This document shows positions 37,486 to 47,323 of a stretch of DNA of 48,646 nt, piece by piece. The position numbers were made by a program, and so were the translations under genes. Every line of letters begins with the position of its first letter. Within the stretch, counting starts at the first letter, position 1. Below the pieces are notes generated by a model. It ran no database searches. It was not told the origin of the DNA and saw nothing but the letters and a program-made list of their open reading frames with translations. Source of the DNA: Rhodocyclus gracilis (GTDB lineage Bacteria; Pseudomonadota; Gammaproteobacteria; Burkholderiales; Rhodocyclaceae); NCBI RefSeq assembly GCF_009617575.1, contig NZ_WIXJ01000014.1, forward strand, positions 1 through 48,646, in the 5' to 3' direction.

Positions 37486-37671
37486 ATGGTCCTGCACAAC
37501 GAGTTGGTCGACTTTCTGCTCGACAGCAGCAAGCAGGGAGAAATCGTATAGCGCCTGATCCAGAAGATCGAGGCGCATTCACCGGATCCTGATCCCCTGT
37601 CCTGCAGCATCTCCGACGTCCGCTATCGCACTGCAGAGCGGTCACTTAGGGACCGCCCGGACCGTCCGTAA
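37486..37671 (+). pseudogene. Possible decayed reading frame inside the left end
   Basis: From ATG 37486 the frame reads MVLHNELVDFLLDSSKQGEI, then V and TAG (37549-37551), and stays open as RLIQKIEAHSPDPDPL... to TAA at 37671. The composition looks protein-like on both sides of the stop, so a Gln codon mutated to TAG is a possible explanation. No family was recognised. This stretch, between the TnsB sites and the first cargo gene, otherwise holds nothing recognisable. Confidence 0.25.
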
Positions 37672-37743
37672 TGGGGCGAACTCAGTCATTACGTCAAGAT
37701 CAGGAGCAGACCTTTGCCATTCAGGTCAGCAGCGTGCCCATGG

Positions 37744-38742
37744 TCAGTTGTGACTGGAACGCTGGTCAACAGAGCCCCGCATCTCCAGAATCTGCTGCAG
37801 CATTCGAAGCGCAGGCTCAGCGGCGGAAGAGGTCACAGTCGTCAGATCGGACCGGAATCGGACGCCAGTGACTCTGGGGTCACTAGGACGGTCTGGCGCA
37901 GGGATGTCGCTCATATGGAAAATCTCGACATGTCTCTCAGCAAAGCTCAGGTCAAAGCGTCGGTCAAGCTTCTCGTAGAACTCGCTTCCAAGTGCAGCGG
38001 TTATGTTCGCCCATAGGCGCTGTCGTAGGTCGTTCTTGCCTTGGAGCGCAGCATCTATCCGGATCGCCAGGTCCATAATGCCCACGCCGTTGGTCAGCGG
38101 CTGTAGGAGCAACGAGGCTACGAATCCTTGCCCCTTGGGTGCGTCCAACTGCTCGAGTGCGAACTCATGGATTCGAAAGGCCCCCTGTGTGGCTTTCACC
38201 TCGAGGACACCGTCTGGCCAGGAGAAGTCAAATCGCTCGAACTTGTCTGCGTGCCAAGCGGTCACGGCAGCTTCAACGTCCGAGGCCTGTGTGATGACGA
38301 AGAGTTCGGCCCAAAGACCGGAAATTTCCCTGCCACTGGGTCCGTTCATCGCGCGGAACAGACTTAGCAGCGACCGCACACAATCCTCGATGTCCTTTGT
38401 TCTAGCTTCGTCGGGCAGTTGCTCAACAGCGGCACCCATGCATCGGACGAAGAGTTCGTAGAGTTCCGGTACGGACGTATCGCAGGCAATAACAGCAAAC
38501 TGGCCGTCGACGGCCCCTGCAGAGGACTGGACCCGGCAAGTGGCGTGGAACTGGACGCTGAGGTGTTTGAGGGTGGCTCCAGGCGTGTACTCGGCCGCGC
38601 TCGAATCGCCAATAAGAAACACCGGCGCACCATCGACACATTTCGCCAAGTAGTCGTTGCGCCGCCCGCGGATTGGCACGGCCGCGAACTCCGTGGCGGA
38701 GGGCGCAGGGGCCAGGTTCTGGAATTCGTCGTACAGGTCCAT
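37744..38742 (-). CDS. DUF4420 PD-(D/E)XK-family nuclease-like protein of the MORC/Z1 defence system
   Basis: The 332-aa protein resembles the DUF4420 'putative PD-(D/E)XK family member'. Candidate active-site residues are E146 (SGLWAELFVI), D172/D177 (FDFSWPDGVL) and E181-V-K183, the E-x-K half of the PD-(D/E)XK motif. It is the last gene of the cargo operon. Its ATG overlaps the Z1 stop codon by one base (TAATG), so translation is coupled. It is the presumed DNA-cutting subunit; cleavage is inferred from the motif. Confidence 0.85.
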   Translation of the reverse strand: MDLYDEFQNLAPAPSATEFAAVPIRGRRNDYLAKCVDGAPVFLIGDSSAAEYTPGATLKHLSVQFHATCRVQSSAGAVDGQFAVIACDTSVPELYELFVRCMGAAVEQLPDEARTKDIEDCVRSLLSLFRAMNGPSGREISGLWAELFVITQASDVEAAVTAWHADKFERFDFSWPDGVLEVKATQGAFRIHEFALEQLDAPKGQGFVASLLLQPLTNGVGIMDLAIRIDAALQGKNDLRQRLWANITAALGSEFYEKLDRRFDLSFAERHVEIFHMSDIPAPDRPSDPRVTGVRFRSDLTTVTSSAAEPALRMLQQILEMRGSVDQRSSHN

Positions 38743-41006
38743 TAGCCTCGCTCTTCGACCACGAGGTCCTTCTTGAGCCGCTTCGGCACGTAGAGTGCGT
38801 ACCAGGTGACCCCGCGAATGTCAGCCTTCGATTGCTCTCGCTGCTCATGGCCCAGGTCGAAGCGACGCAGTTGCAAGGAAATCCGGTCGGGCGTATAGAA
38901 GCTCCTGTCGTTGACGGAGTTTGCACTCTGACTGAAATACTGATTGATGGGCGCGAACTTGTTGATGGCCGTCAGTGCCGCAGTGCTTACGCGACTACGG
39001 TAGCCAGGCGTCAACTGGTTCATGAGGAACACGTCAACCTTCAGGGAGGGATCTTTTGCAAGCATGGCGCTTAGCGCCACTAACATTGCGCTGTGCTCCT
39101 CCGCGTCGCCCGGATCCTTCACTTCAAGGTTCAGGAGGAAGTCTTCCAAGACCGTCGTTAGCGGAACCGCTTCGATGATGTCGTTAGGCGATTGGCCCTT
39201 CGCCGGGGCCAACTGCACGATAGTCGCCGCATTGACCCGGGTAAAGTCCTTGCTCCACTGCTTTTCAACGGCATCAAGGAGGAGTCGGTTTTTCTCGGCC
39301 GCGGCCTCGTCACGCTGGAGAACCTTTGGGACCATCCAGTCCTCGACAAGTACTCGGCGAGTGCCAAGGCCGACTACATTCGGACGAGTAGGCTTAAGCA
39401 GTTGCGTGAGGATAAAATCTCGGCGCCACTCGCGCAGCGGCTTGCCGCGGTTCTCCGCAAGTGCTGCACGAACGAAGTCCTCGTGCTCGACGTATTCGGT
39501 GAAGGCATTCTTGACACGGGTTTGGACGAACACCCGACACAAGCCAAGGTAGGCCTTCTTATAGCCGAAGAAACGAGCTCGCTGCTGCAGCGTATCCGCT
39601 GCTGGGGACGTGCCCAGTGGGCGTGGCATATAAGTTACACAAAGGCCCTCGACGGTGTACCCACGGTCGAGCTTCGCACCGCCTACAAGAATCCAGTACT
39701 TGGTTGCCTTCCAGTTGACCTTCTTCTCCGCGTCGGGCGTCCCGTTGACTTCCACGCAGTTCAGGTCATCCAATACTTCGTCTGCCATTGCCTCAATTAA
39801 CTCAGGCAGGGGTTTCACCCCAGGGAAGGTCTTGGCAAGGGAGTCGTACTCCGTCTGGAAAAGCGCAGCGACTGTGACGGGCTCCGAGACATGCTCGGCC
39901 TCGACGCGGCGTTTGAGGCCTGTGAAAGCCTTCTCGACCCAGTCTTTGTAAATCTTGTGTTGGGTCGTGGCCACCGCTGGGTGAACCATCATCGACCGGT
40001 TACGGTCCTTAGAGGTTAAACCCTTCTTGCGCGTCAGAGAGTGCTGTGCCGCTATCAAGAGGAATGTGCGAAGCGCTCTGAGCAAACTTTTCGGAGGGCT
40101 CTTCAGCGGCACTTGGGGCGTAGGAACATCCTCAGGAGGGATGTCTTCAACAAGGTTCACAGGTCCCTTGAAGAAGGCGTGTCCTCCGGTGTAAGCGTCA
40201 CCAGGCGTTACAAGTTCCGAGAACGAAGGGTTCAGTAGGTCTGTCTGTGCGAGTAGAAGATTGGCCTGAGGCGTCGCCGTGTACTGGAGGTAGGAGTGAT
40301 GCGGCAGCACGTTGCGCAGCCCGAGAATTTTCTCGTACGTGGTACTCATCGCGTTGGCGGGAGCGCGCTTCTTGCGGATACGGCTTGCCTGTGTGTTCAG
40401 GCTTGCTTGGTCGCTTTCGTCGTCGATGATGAGTGCGGGCACGCCATCGAGCTTCGTGGCTTTCAGCACGGCCGTCAGTGTCTCGATATGGCTACCGTGC
40501 TTCAAGACGGTGATGAGTAGCGATTTCCTCGACGATTTCTTGCGAAAGGCAGCGACTTTGTTCTCAATTTGGGACCGCTGTGCTTTGGTTGGGTTAGACA
40601 GGTGGTACCAGTGGTCGCCTTCGTCGGTGCCGAGGTCCTTCTTCAGGCGGTCTTCAGACTGATCTCGAAGGTTGTTCTTCGTACCGGCGAGAACAATGAC
40701 AATCCCGTATTCGTTGTCTCGAGCCAGTGCAATGACTGTCTCGAAAGACATGGTCTTGCCACTCTGCACGTAGCCAACCACTAGTCCGGTTTCACTCCCC
40801 GAGTGCTCCGTGGGTGGGAGGCATCGACCCAAGATGCGGATCGCCTCCTGAAGGACCGAGTCCGGGCCGTCTCGGAGGTCTTCAATCGACGGACCATTGG
40901 GATCCTGCGACTTACTTGTGAGGAAGTCGTTGGTGAAGTCCTTCGGCTCAGGAACCCATCGCAGAGGAGGCTTCACGGTATTGAGTATCTGGATAGTGGT
41001 TGCCAT
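38742..41006 (-). CDS. Z1-domain P-loop ATPase (SF2 helicase-like) of the defence system
   Basis: The 754-aa protein has a P-loop GYVQSGKT (78-85), a Walker B-like ALIIDDESDQ with D195-D196-E197 and an SF2 motif III-like YTATPQANLLL (242-252). The large Z1 domain follows (GGHAFFKGP, then IVGGAKLDRGYTVEGLCVTYM-type segment near residue 440: ILVGGAKLDRGYTVEGLCVT). Z1 proteins occur with MORC-like ATPases and cytosine methyltransferases in predicted restriction-modification systems; this one probably remodels or translocates on DNA. Its start lies inside the 3' end of the MORC-like gene (59-bp overlap). Confidence 0.93.
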   Translation of the reverse strand: MATTIQILNTVKPPLRWVPEPKDFTNDFLTSKSQDPNGPSIEDLRDGPDSVLQEAIRILGRCLPPTEHSGSETGLVVGYVQSGKTMSFETVIALARDNEYGIVIVLAGTKNNLRDQSEDRLKKDLGTDEGDHWYHLSNPTKAQRSQIENKVAAFRKKSSRKSLLITVLKHGSHIETLTAVLKATKLDGVPALIIDDESDQASLNTQASRIRKKRAPANAMSTTYEKILGLRNVLPHHSYLQYTATPQANLLLAQTDLLNPSFSELVTPGDAYTGGHAFFKGPVNLVEDIPPEDVPTPQVPLKSPPKSLLRALRTFLLIAAQHSLTRKKGLTSKDRNRSMMVHPAVATTQHKIYKDWVEKAFTGLKRRVEAEHVSEPVTVAALFQTEYDSLAKTFPGVKPLPELIEAMADEVLDDLNCVEVNGTPDAEKKVNWKATKYWILVGGAKLDRGYTVEGLCVTYMPRPLGTSPAADTLQQRARFFGYKKAYLGLCRVFVQTRVKNAFTEYVEHEDFVRAALAENRGKPLREWRRDFILTQLLKPTRPNVVGLGTRRVLVEDWMVPKVLQRDEAAAEKNRLLLDAVEKQWSKDFTRVNAATIVQLAPAKGQSPNDIIEAVPLTTVLEDFLLNLEVKDPGDAEEHSAMLVALSAMLAKDPSLKVDVFLMNQLTPGYRSRVSTAALTAINKFAPINQYFSQSANSVNDRSFYTPDRISLQLRRFDLGHEQREQSKADIRGVTWYALYVPKRLKKDLVVEERG

Positions 41007-42588
41007 TTGCTCTCAGGGAGGCACGAGACATGGTGCCTCTCAACAGGTAGTTGAAGTGGTACAGGAAACTCTCCGGAGGCTCCCCTGAGGTGTCTTCGGA
41101 TAGCACAAGGGAGATACTCACTGCTGCGGCAATACGCAGGAATAACTCTACGTTCTCGTTGTTGGCCCCTAGGAACTCGAAAGAGAATGGATGCGCCAGG
41201 GAAAGGTCAATACCGAGACGACGAGTCTTGTCCTCATCCCCTGCCACTGAGTCTTCTTTGGCTATAGAAACCCAATCGTCACGAACTGGGTCGATAGATG
41301 TCCTGAGCGTAACGATCCACTTGTAGCTGCCATCATCTAGCGTCACCGTGCGCTCGGATGCCCTCAGTTCACTCGCCGGCAATTCGGGTGGCAGCGTCTC
41401 AGGGGTCGCGGGGTTCTGTCGTGCATCAACCAGCAGCGGGGCGACGTCTTCCTCGAGGTGTTTTGCGACCGTATCTGTTGCCGCAGTGGCTTGAGCACCA
41501 ATGGTTTTTCGCGATGGAAGCGCGCGGTAGTTCCCTGCTTGCGCAATGAGATCCAAGGGCTCAGCCTCAATCGCGTCCTTCAAGTACTCCAAAAAAATGT
41601 CTTCGTACTCTTCCCAGCGAAAGCCGTCTTTGGTGTGGCTGACCTCGAAGCCCTCTACGTGCAACTCGCCAAACAGGCGCTGATATTGGAAGCTGGTGGT
41701 CTGTTTGAAGATAAAACTTGGTCGGTAGGTCTCGTCGTGGCTGCCCTCGATGAGGCGGTCTCGCCTGAACAACGCAAAGCCCGCGTACGGTGTCGAGCCC
41801 ACCTCTCTGAGAGCTGCAAATCCTGTGACCCGTTGGCCCTCCCCGAAGTCGAGGCTGATTGGCTTCATCCACTCCACGGGGGCTGCATCAGGGACCGGAA
41901 CTCCTGGTGCCGAGTACGGGACAGCCTTGAGGATGGGCGCGGTGGTATAAGACAACGGCTCGCCATTGAAGGTCAGTGCTAGCCTGCCATCGCGCAGAAA
42001 CATCCGGTAGATGCTTGCTAGGTGCTCCTTAATCTTTCCGATTGTTCGGCCCTGCGGTAGGTGGTGCAAGCCACGCAGTGTCACGACTGTGTAGGGCGTC
42101 GGGGACGGCACATCGCGAAAAGTTGTCTCCAGGCTCTCGATGCGGTTGTCAACGATGTGCCGAATGTCGAATGAGATGGTCCGCTCAACGGTCTCCCTGA
42201 GCGCCTTTGTGCGTACGCTCCAGGCCTGAGCGAACCAACAAGCAGCACTCTTCATGCCCATGCCGAATTCGGACAAGCCACTGCGGTCCGAGGGGACCTG
42301 AGCAGCACGGAAAGCGCGCGGGAAATCCGCCGTGGAAATGCCTGCGGCGTTGTCGGTGACGACGATGAGGCCCGGACCTGCGGTGTCCAAGCGGACGTCC
42401 ACTTTGAGCTTGTAGTCGGGACCGTTCAGTGCGATGAGTTCATCCCGATTGCTTAAGTAGCTCTGCAACGCGTTGTCGATGAATTCCGCGATAGCGAACC
42501 AGGGCTTGTAATTCAAGTGCCGAAGCACTGACAGCATCGTTACCTCAGGCCGTATCTCGATGGGGCCAAGGTCTCGTGTTGGAGGCAT
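40948..42588 (-). CDS. MORC/MutL-like GHKL ATPase of the defence system
   Basis: The 546-aa protein carries the GHKL ATP-binding elements: N-box AIAEFIDNALQS (E35, D38, N39), G1 loop DNAAGIS (79-85) and G2 loop GLSEFGMGMKSAACWF (104-119). A MORC/MutL-like transducer half follows. Such ATPases clamp around DNA on ATP binding. Prokaryotic MORC relatives have been described in operons with a 5-methylcytosine methyltransferase, a Z1 ATPase and a nuclease. The start overlaps the methyltransferase stop by one base (TGATG), and the 3' end overlaps the Z1 gene by 59 bp. Confidence 0.92.
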   Translation of the reverse strand: MPPTRDLGPIEIRPEVTMLSVLRHLNYKPWFAIAEFIDNALQSYLSNRDELIALNGPDYKLKVDVRLDTAGPGLIVVTDNAAGISTADFPRAFRAAQVPSDRSGLSEFGMGMKSAACWFAQAWSVRTKALRETVERTISFDIRHIVDNRIESLETTFRDVPSPTPYTVVTLRGLHHLPQGRTIGKIKEHLASIYRMFLRDGRLALTFNGEPLSYTTAPILKAVPYSAPGVPVPDAAPVEWMKPISLDFGEGQRVTGFAALREVGSTPYAGFALFRRDRLIEGSHDETYRPSFIFKQTTSFQYQRLFGELHVEGFEVSHTKDGFRWEEYEDIFLEYLKDAIEAEPLDLIAQAGNYRALPSRKTIGAQATAATDTVAKHLEEDVAPLLVDARQNPATPETLPPELPASELRASERTVTLDDGSYKWIVTLRTSIDPVRDDWVSIAKEDSVAGDEDKTRRLGIDLSLAHPFSFEFLGANNENVELFLRIAAAVSISLVLSEDTSGEPPESFLYHFNYLLRGTMSRASLRANGNHYPDTQYREASSAMGS

Positions 42589-43922
42589 CAGGCGACCTCC
42601 AGTTCTTCGCGTTTGCGCATCACTTCCACGGATGTGTGTGTGCTTAAGAGCGCACGGGCGACCATCTCGACGACGTTCGAATTTACAGCATTACCAAGGG
42701 CTGCAAAGGCCTTTGAGGGACTGTCTGGCAGCTTCCTGAGTTCATCCAAGCTTTGTAACCGTGCGCATTCGGTTGGTGTCATATAGCGTTTCTGCCAGCC
42801 GATAATGGGCACTTGAGTGTCTGTCATAGCAATTAAACTGGGGGCGGTTGTGCGGCGCTTCAGGCGCACGCCAGACGCGCGGAACTGGATGACGTGATCC
42901 CATATGTCGCGCTTACCACCCTTGATGTTCCACTCAAGCTTCTGGAGGCTCGATGGAAACTTCAGAATCTTTGGGAGCCAGGGGGCAATCCAGGCCTTGT
43001 TGTCTTGGTAAAACTGCCGGTTCTTGCGAATGAAGTCCTGCTTCCACTTGGGGAACTTCTCTTGAGGGGTGCGAGCGTGACTTGGTAATGCTGCCCAGCG
43101 CTCTTCGAAAGTCTTGAGGTGGGAAATTTCCGCCCCATGGCTACCCTTGAAGCGCTTCAAGCTATCGTAACCAAACTGCCTCTGTAGTTCATGCGGGGTC
43201 ATCTCCTCGTATGGATACGTTGCCCCCCATTCCATGGACCAGAGTGGAAACGAGGGTAATTCCACGTTAGGAGGAGATGCCTTAAGAAACTCATCCCAGA
43301 CCTCAAGGCATTCTTTGACTTGAGCTGATAGCTTCTTTGCATCAGCAGGGTTGTCTTCTAGTACGGCACCGATGTTGGTTTCGACGTCACTGGTCTCGGG
43401 CCACTTGAATCCATCGAGCGGCAAGAGTGATCCCACGATGTAGACACGGTCGCGAATTTGCGGAATACCAAAATTGTGGGGCGAGAACCGTTCAGCACGA
43501 ATGTCATAGCACAGTTCCTTGCCCAGAATCTTCTGGATCTCCAGCCAGGTACGTCCCTCGTCATGTTTCAGCAGATTGGGGACGTTTTCTAGGATGAAAT
43601 AGGTGGGCTTTTTCTTCTTGAGGATGGCGGCGACGTTGAAGAAGAGGTTGCCCTGCTCCGTGCACTCGAAGCCAAGTTGCTCACCAGCCTTGGAGAACGG
43701 CTGGCATGGGAAACCCGCGGTCAGAACGTCGTGGTTCGGGACATCCTCCGGGTGGACTTTTGTGATGTCCCCTTCTGGCCTCATCCCGAAATTTTCCTCG
43801 TACAGATCGCGAAGATGCTCCTTCCACTCTGCCGCGAAGACGCACTTCCCCCCAAGCCGGTCTAGCGCAAGATGAAAGCCGCCAAGTCCAGCAAATAGGT
43901 CGATGAAGCGGAAAGGAGGCAT
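42588..43922 (-). CDS. DNA (cytosine-5) methyltransferase of the defence system
   Basis: The 444-aa protein has the C5-methyltransferase motifs in order: [12 protein letters not shown] (10-20), [13 protein letters not shown] with catalytic Cys73, [23 protein letters not shown] and [10 protein letters not shown] near the C-terminus. The target-recognition region lies at about residues 200-350; its specificity cannot be read. As first gene of the four-gene operon it presumably marks self DNA. It is strongly related in style to restriction-modification enzymes, not to housekeeping Dcm. Confidence 0.95.
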   Translation of the reverse strand: MPPFRFIDLFAGLGGFHLALDRLGGKCVFAAEWKEHLRDLYEENFGMRPEGDITKVHPEDVPNHDVLTAGFPCQPFSKAGEQLGFECTEQGNLFFNVAAILKKKKPTYFILENVPNLLKHDEGRTWLEIQKILGKELCYDIRAERFSPHNFGIPQIRDRVYIVGSLLPLDGFKWPETSDVETNIGAVLEDNPADAKKLSAQVKECLEVWDEFLKASPPNVELPSFPLWSMEWGATYPYEEMTPHELQRQFGYDSLKRFKGSHGAEISHLKTFEERWAALPSHARTPQEKFPKWKQDFIRKNRQFYQDNKAWIAPWLPKILKFPSSLQKLEWNIKGGKRDIWDHVIQFRASGVRLKRRTTAPSLIAMTDTQVPIIGWQKRYMTPTECARLQSLDELRKLPDSPSKAFAALGNAVNSNVVEMVARALLSTHTSVEVMRKREELEVA

Positions 43923-44216
43923 CTTCGTTGTGTCCTGCGATTGTTTTCATATAGCTTGCGTTCTATGGACGGCTCGCTACATGAAGCCAACACCGGAGTG
44001 CAAACCTGTTGCGCGGCAGTCCTGTTTTCTCAGGCCTAGAAGCATATACAGTTGTCAAATGCCGGCTGTCAAGAGTGCTCCCATGGCTCGGAATTTCTTC
44101 CAAGCCACCTGGATAGCCTCCCTTGAATACTACTATGTCATCAAGTGAGTAGTGGCGTGCCCGATCAGTGACGTTGTTGATACCTGGGCTGCAGCCGAAC
44201 TGCTGTTCGGCTGCGA
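43923..44216. other. Intergenic region between the cargo operon and tnsE, with a 10-bp hairpin
   Basis: This 294-bp AT-richer stretch should carry the promoter of the methyltransferase operon. No clear -35/-10 pair was fixed. A perfect hairpin, GCAGCCGAAC (44191-44200) with GTTCGGCTGC (44205-44214), loop TGCT, starts 2 bp after the tnsE stop codon. No T-run follows on either strand, so it may protect mRNA ends but is not a clear intrinsic terminator. No gene was recognised. Confidence 0.6.
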
Positions 44217-45827
44217 TCAGTTCAGAGCAGCGAGTATCCGCTGCCTCCAGTCGAACACCCTGGCATGGTTGGCACCAGATGAGCTTTCTTTCGGGTGATG
44301 AACAGAGTGCAAAGGCTCACAGAACTTCTCCATAGTACTTGGCCAGCGCAACGAGCCTTTCACCGTCTCCTTCAAGATCCTGTCTATGCAGTTTCCTGCT
44401 TCAACACCTGCTTTGAAGCCCATGATCCGCGTTGACATGGTCTTCCTGTTGTCTGAGGTATCTATTTCTAGTAGGTAGCGTTGATTGCCGTTTTGCAGCT
44501 TGAACCTTGCCAGCAAATAACAGCGTGATTTTTCGTGATCAATCATGTGGTAGCGGCAGCGCTGAACGGGCGGAAGCGGCCTCACTTCCAGTGATACCAG
44601 CGCAATGCCTGATTCTTGGGTGAGCTGCTCAATGATCTCACGGAGCAGCAAGAAGCGACCTGCAAACCGCTCATGCTCCTCCCCCTCACCCAATTTCTGG
44701 AACTCTCCTGGCGCTATGCTGCCGCCGCTCACGGGATCAGCCACGCCTAAGAGATCACTCTCTCTGCTCGGACATTGCTCGTCGTCGACCTTCTTGCCAT
44801 GACCGCTGGCACGCTCCCCGTTGTAGGCAATCCTGGTGCTCAACTGAGCATCAAAAGTGATTCCCTCAACGGGCAGATGAATCAACCTCGGCTCCTTGTT
44901 GGCAGTCGGCTCTTCGTCAGCATCCACCTCCACCCTTTCAGCTCCCGATGGATCAGATACACAGCCTGTGTTCTCTCCCCTGACAGGTAACTTGAGAGCA
45001 GGGTGATGGAAAAAAACATCGCCACAATAGGTAAACCGGAGCCCCTGAAGCGTTTCGATTTCCCACACCAGTAACTCGCTACTTTTAGGGTCAAAGGGGC
45101 CTCGTACATCCATGGTGGCCCCCGCGAGGGAAGGGGGCGCCTCGAAATCAAACCTCCACCTGGCATACGCCGAATCTTGTGATCTCTGCTCTTGCGCCTT
45201 GTTGAGGCTTTGCCAGATTGACTCGAAGGATCGCTTCACATCCTGATTCAGCAGCAGCCAACTGAAATGGTCTCTGTAGCCCTTGATTTTTAGAAGCTGG
45301 CTTGGCGCCCCCGTCTCCGCGGGCGTATGGATATGAACAGCATCGCCCTCTCTATAGATCGTGAAGGCCATGTCCAGGCCATTCGGTTCGAAGGCTGCAC
45401 GGACTATGAAGGATGCGTGGAAAAACAGTTTGCGCGCCAACTCGAATTTCGGCAGCCAGACGGTCAGACCCTTGGTCTCGAACACAAAGCATCGCTGTCC
45501 AGATATCTCGGGGTTTGCTGCCAACCTTCTTGCCAGACGTGGGCATTCGCCCAACTGCCTTTCCCGCCAGGTATCTATTGCGGGAAGCACCACCGCCTTC
45601 TTGAAACCACTGGGCCGGTAAGGAGCCCCTTCTTCGCCAGGAAACTCGCGACCCACCGCAAGGACACAGGACATTTCTGGTGAGAGCCGCTGCAACAGCG
45701 ACTGGCCGCTACGCTCAAAGAGTGCCGTCAGGCGCCACTGGGCTCCCGGAGTGAGGGCTCTGAACCAGTTTCCAATAGCCAGCAACCTAGATCCGGTCTG
45801 AATCTGACGGAATAAGATTTTATTCAA
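44217..45827 (-). CDS. tnsE: Transposition protein TnsE
   Basis: The 536-aa protein matches Tn7 TnsE (538 aa) in length, position and recognisable segments: LPKFELARKLFFHASFIVRA, LLLNQDVKRSFESIWQSL, FDFEAPPSLAGATMDVRG, RYLLEIDTSDNRKTMSTRIM and SLRWPSTMEKF...VHHPKE. TnsE directs Tn7 to replicating DNA, mainly conjugal plasmids, by recognising 3'-recessed ends and the sliding clamp. It overlaps tnsD by 8 bp, as expected for a tns operon. The central about 100 residues are acidic and poorly conserved, as in Tn7 TnsE. Confidence 0.93.
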   Translation of the reverse strand: MNKILFRQIQTGSRLLAIGNWFRALTPGAQWRLTALFERSGQSLLQRLSPEMSCVLAVGREFPGEEGAPYRPSGFKKAVVLPAIDTWRERQLGECPRLARRLAANPEISGQRCFVFETKGLTVWLPKFELARKLFFHASFIVRAAFEPNGLDMAFTIYREGDAVHIHTPAETGAPSQLLKIKGYRDHFSWLLLNQDVKRSFESIWQSLNKAQEQRSQDSAYARWRFDFEAPPSLAGATMDVRGPFDPKSSELLVWEIETLQGLRFTYCGDVFFHHPALKLPVRGENTGCVSDPSGAERVEVDADEEPTANKEPRLIHLPVEGITFDAQLSTRIAYNGERASGHGKKVDDEQCPSRESDLLGVADPVSGGSIAPGEFQKLGEGEEHERFAGRFLLLREIIEQLTQESGIALVSLEVRPLPPVQRCRYHMIDHEKSRCYLLARFKLQNGNQRYLLEIDTSDNRKTMSTRIMGFKAGVEAGNCIDRILKETVKGSLRWPSTMEKFCEPLHSVHHPKESSSGANHARVFDWRQRILAALN

Positions 45828-47322
45828 TCCATCTTCCTATCAATCGAATGAACACAGTGGTCAGCGGTGCCTGCCTGCTTTTTTCCAACCCACAACGCTT
45901 TTCCAGCTTCCAGCGCTTGGACGGTATGCCAGCCCGTACATCCTCCAGCATCGCTGCAGTCAGGCGGCGGATCTGATACTCGTCGACGGACTCGGCATAG
46001 CGATTCAGGAAGGTGCGGCACAGAGGCATTTGATCGAGATGGCGCTCGATTGATGCTCGATGGGGTAGTTGCTGCAGGAACCAGTTGCGGCTCCTGCGCG
46101 GCAGGCTCAGATCTTTTTCGCTGTCTCTGCCAATCCTGATCAGCAGGCGTACTAGCTTCCTGTCGCGCGCTCGCCAGTCGACGTGGCTGTTGTTGCCCTG
46201 CCGGTGCTGCCTGGCGTGGTTCGCAGCCATCAGCCAGTGTCGGTCATGGCGATAGAGCCAGGCGTAACATGCCTCCCCGCCCTTTTGCCTAGCTGCCTTG
46301 GCCCCACCATGATCGTCTAGTGCCTGCAGCCAAAGGACTCGGTGCCGCTGCTTTTGCCCTGCCTCTGCGGGGAGTTGCTGCCTGGGTTGGCTGGTAGAAA
46401 CGTCGACCTGGCGAGCCATCGCCTCGTCGATCAGCTCGCCAAGATGCTGGCCAGGGCGCAGGCTGGTCCAGACGACCAGATGCTGTAACGCACTGAATCC
46501 CTTGCGATGCTTCCTGAACATCGCCAACAACCAGGGCGGAGGATCTCGTGATGTCAGCAGACCGCTCACATTAAGCCAATCCCTACGGTGGCATGCCAGG
46601 ATCTTCTCCCATATGACTTCAGCCCTGACCTGCCGGCCGCGCCTGGCACCGCATTCTGTAGCTAGGTGCCGGTAAAGGTTGGTCCAGCGGCCGTAGCCTG
46701 GCGATTGTGCCTCTTCGAGCTCCAGCAGTTGCGTAGCGCCCTTGGCGAGGCTGGCAGCCTCTTCGCTCGCAGGACTCGTGTGAAGATTACGGGGCAGAAA
46801 CAGTGGGGAGGCTGGATGAAACTCGTGCCGCTGCGCTCGACGGAACGGAATGGGAGAGTCCAGGAGCTGATAGCCATGCTCGGGACAGGCGTCTATCCCT
46901 TGGATCTGCCAGCTACGCCGCCAGTAAGGCTCACCGAAGCGGGCGGCCATGTCGTCGAAGCAGGCAGGGCAGTAACGCAGCCACTCGGGCCATTTGACCA
47001 AGGCCGTTGAGGCCCCCGCCAGACCAATGGTCGGCCGGTCGGTAGCGAGCATGGCCTGGAAAAGTTCGGTACGACGCTTCTGTGGAATGAAGGGGGCATA
47101 GAGCGGAAACAGCGTGTGACGCATGATCACGTTCGCCATATCCAGACCGGTATTGTTCGCCAGAGCGACCAAGTGTGTGGGCAGGTCGGTAATGGCGGCG
47201 ACCTTGCTGTCACCGAACAGCATGTGCAGCAACGTCTTGTGATTGCTTATCCCCAGGTGTGCTTTACACCGGGCAATGCCGCTGTAGAGCAGCTCGTCCG
47301 GATAGAGCAAGGGGAAATACAT
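45820..47322 (-). CDS. tnsD: Target-selection protein TnsD (TniQ family)
   Basis: The 500-aa protein resembles Tn7 TnsD (508 aa) throughout: PLLYPDELLYSGIARCKAHLG, RHTLFPLYAPFIPQKRR, zinc-finger RYCPACFDDM...GEPYWRRSW...ACPEHG, MFRKHRKGFSALQHLVVW, YAWLYRHDRHWL and YAESVDEYQIRRL. TnsD binds attTn7 in the 3' end of glmS and recruits TnsC. Because the full-length C-terminal half is present, this element probably uses glmS and not a divergent TniQ target. It begins 1 nt after the tnsC stop. Confidence 0.94.
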   Translation of the reverse strand: MYFPLLYPDELLYSGIARCKAHLGISNHKTLLHMLFGDSKVAAITDLPTHLVALANNTGLDMANVIMRHTLFPLYAPFIPQKRRTELFQAMLATDRPTIGLAGASTALVKWPEWLRYCPACFDDMAARFGEPYWRRSWQIQGIDACPEHGYQLLDSPIPFRRAQRHEFHPASPLFLPRNLHTSPASEEAASLAKGATQLLELEEAQSPGYGRWTNLYRHLATECGARRGRQVRAEVIWEKILACHRRDWLNVSGLLTSRDPPPWLLAMFRKHRKGFSALQHLVVWTSLRPGQHLGELIDEAMARQVDVSTSQPRQQLPAEAGQKQRHRVLWLQALDDHGGAKAARQKGGEACYAWLYRHDRHWLMAANHARQHRQGNNSHVDWRARDRKLVRLLIRIGRDSEKDLSLPRRSRNWFLQQLPHRASIERHLDQMPLCRTFLNRYAESVDEYQIRRLTAAMLEDVRAGIPSKRWKLEKRCGLEKSRQAPLTTVFIRLIGRWIE

Positions 47323-47323
47323 A

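Noticed and set aside
44191-44214. Perfect 10-bp hairpin after tnsE as an intrinsic terminator
   Set aside because: There is no T-run on either strand after the stem, so it was recorded only as a hairpin.
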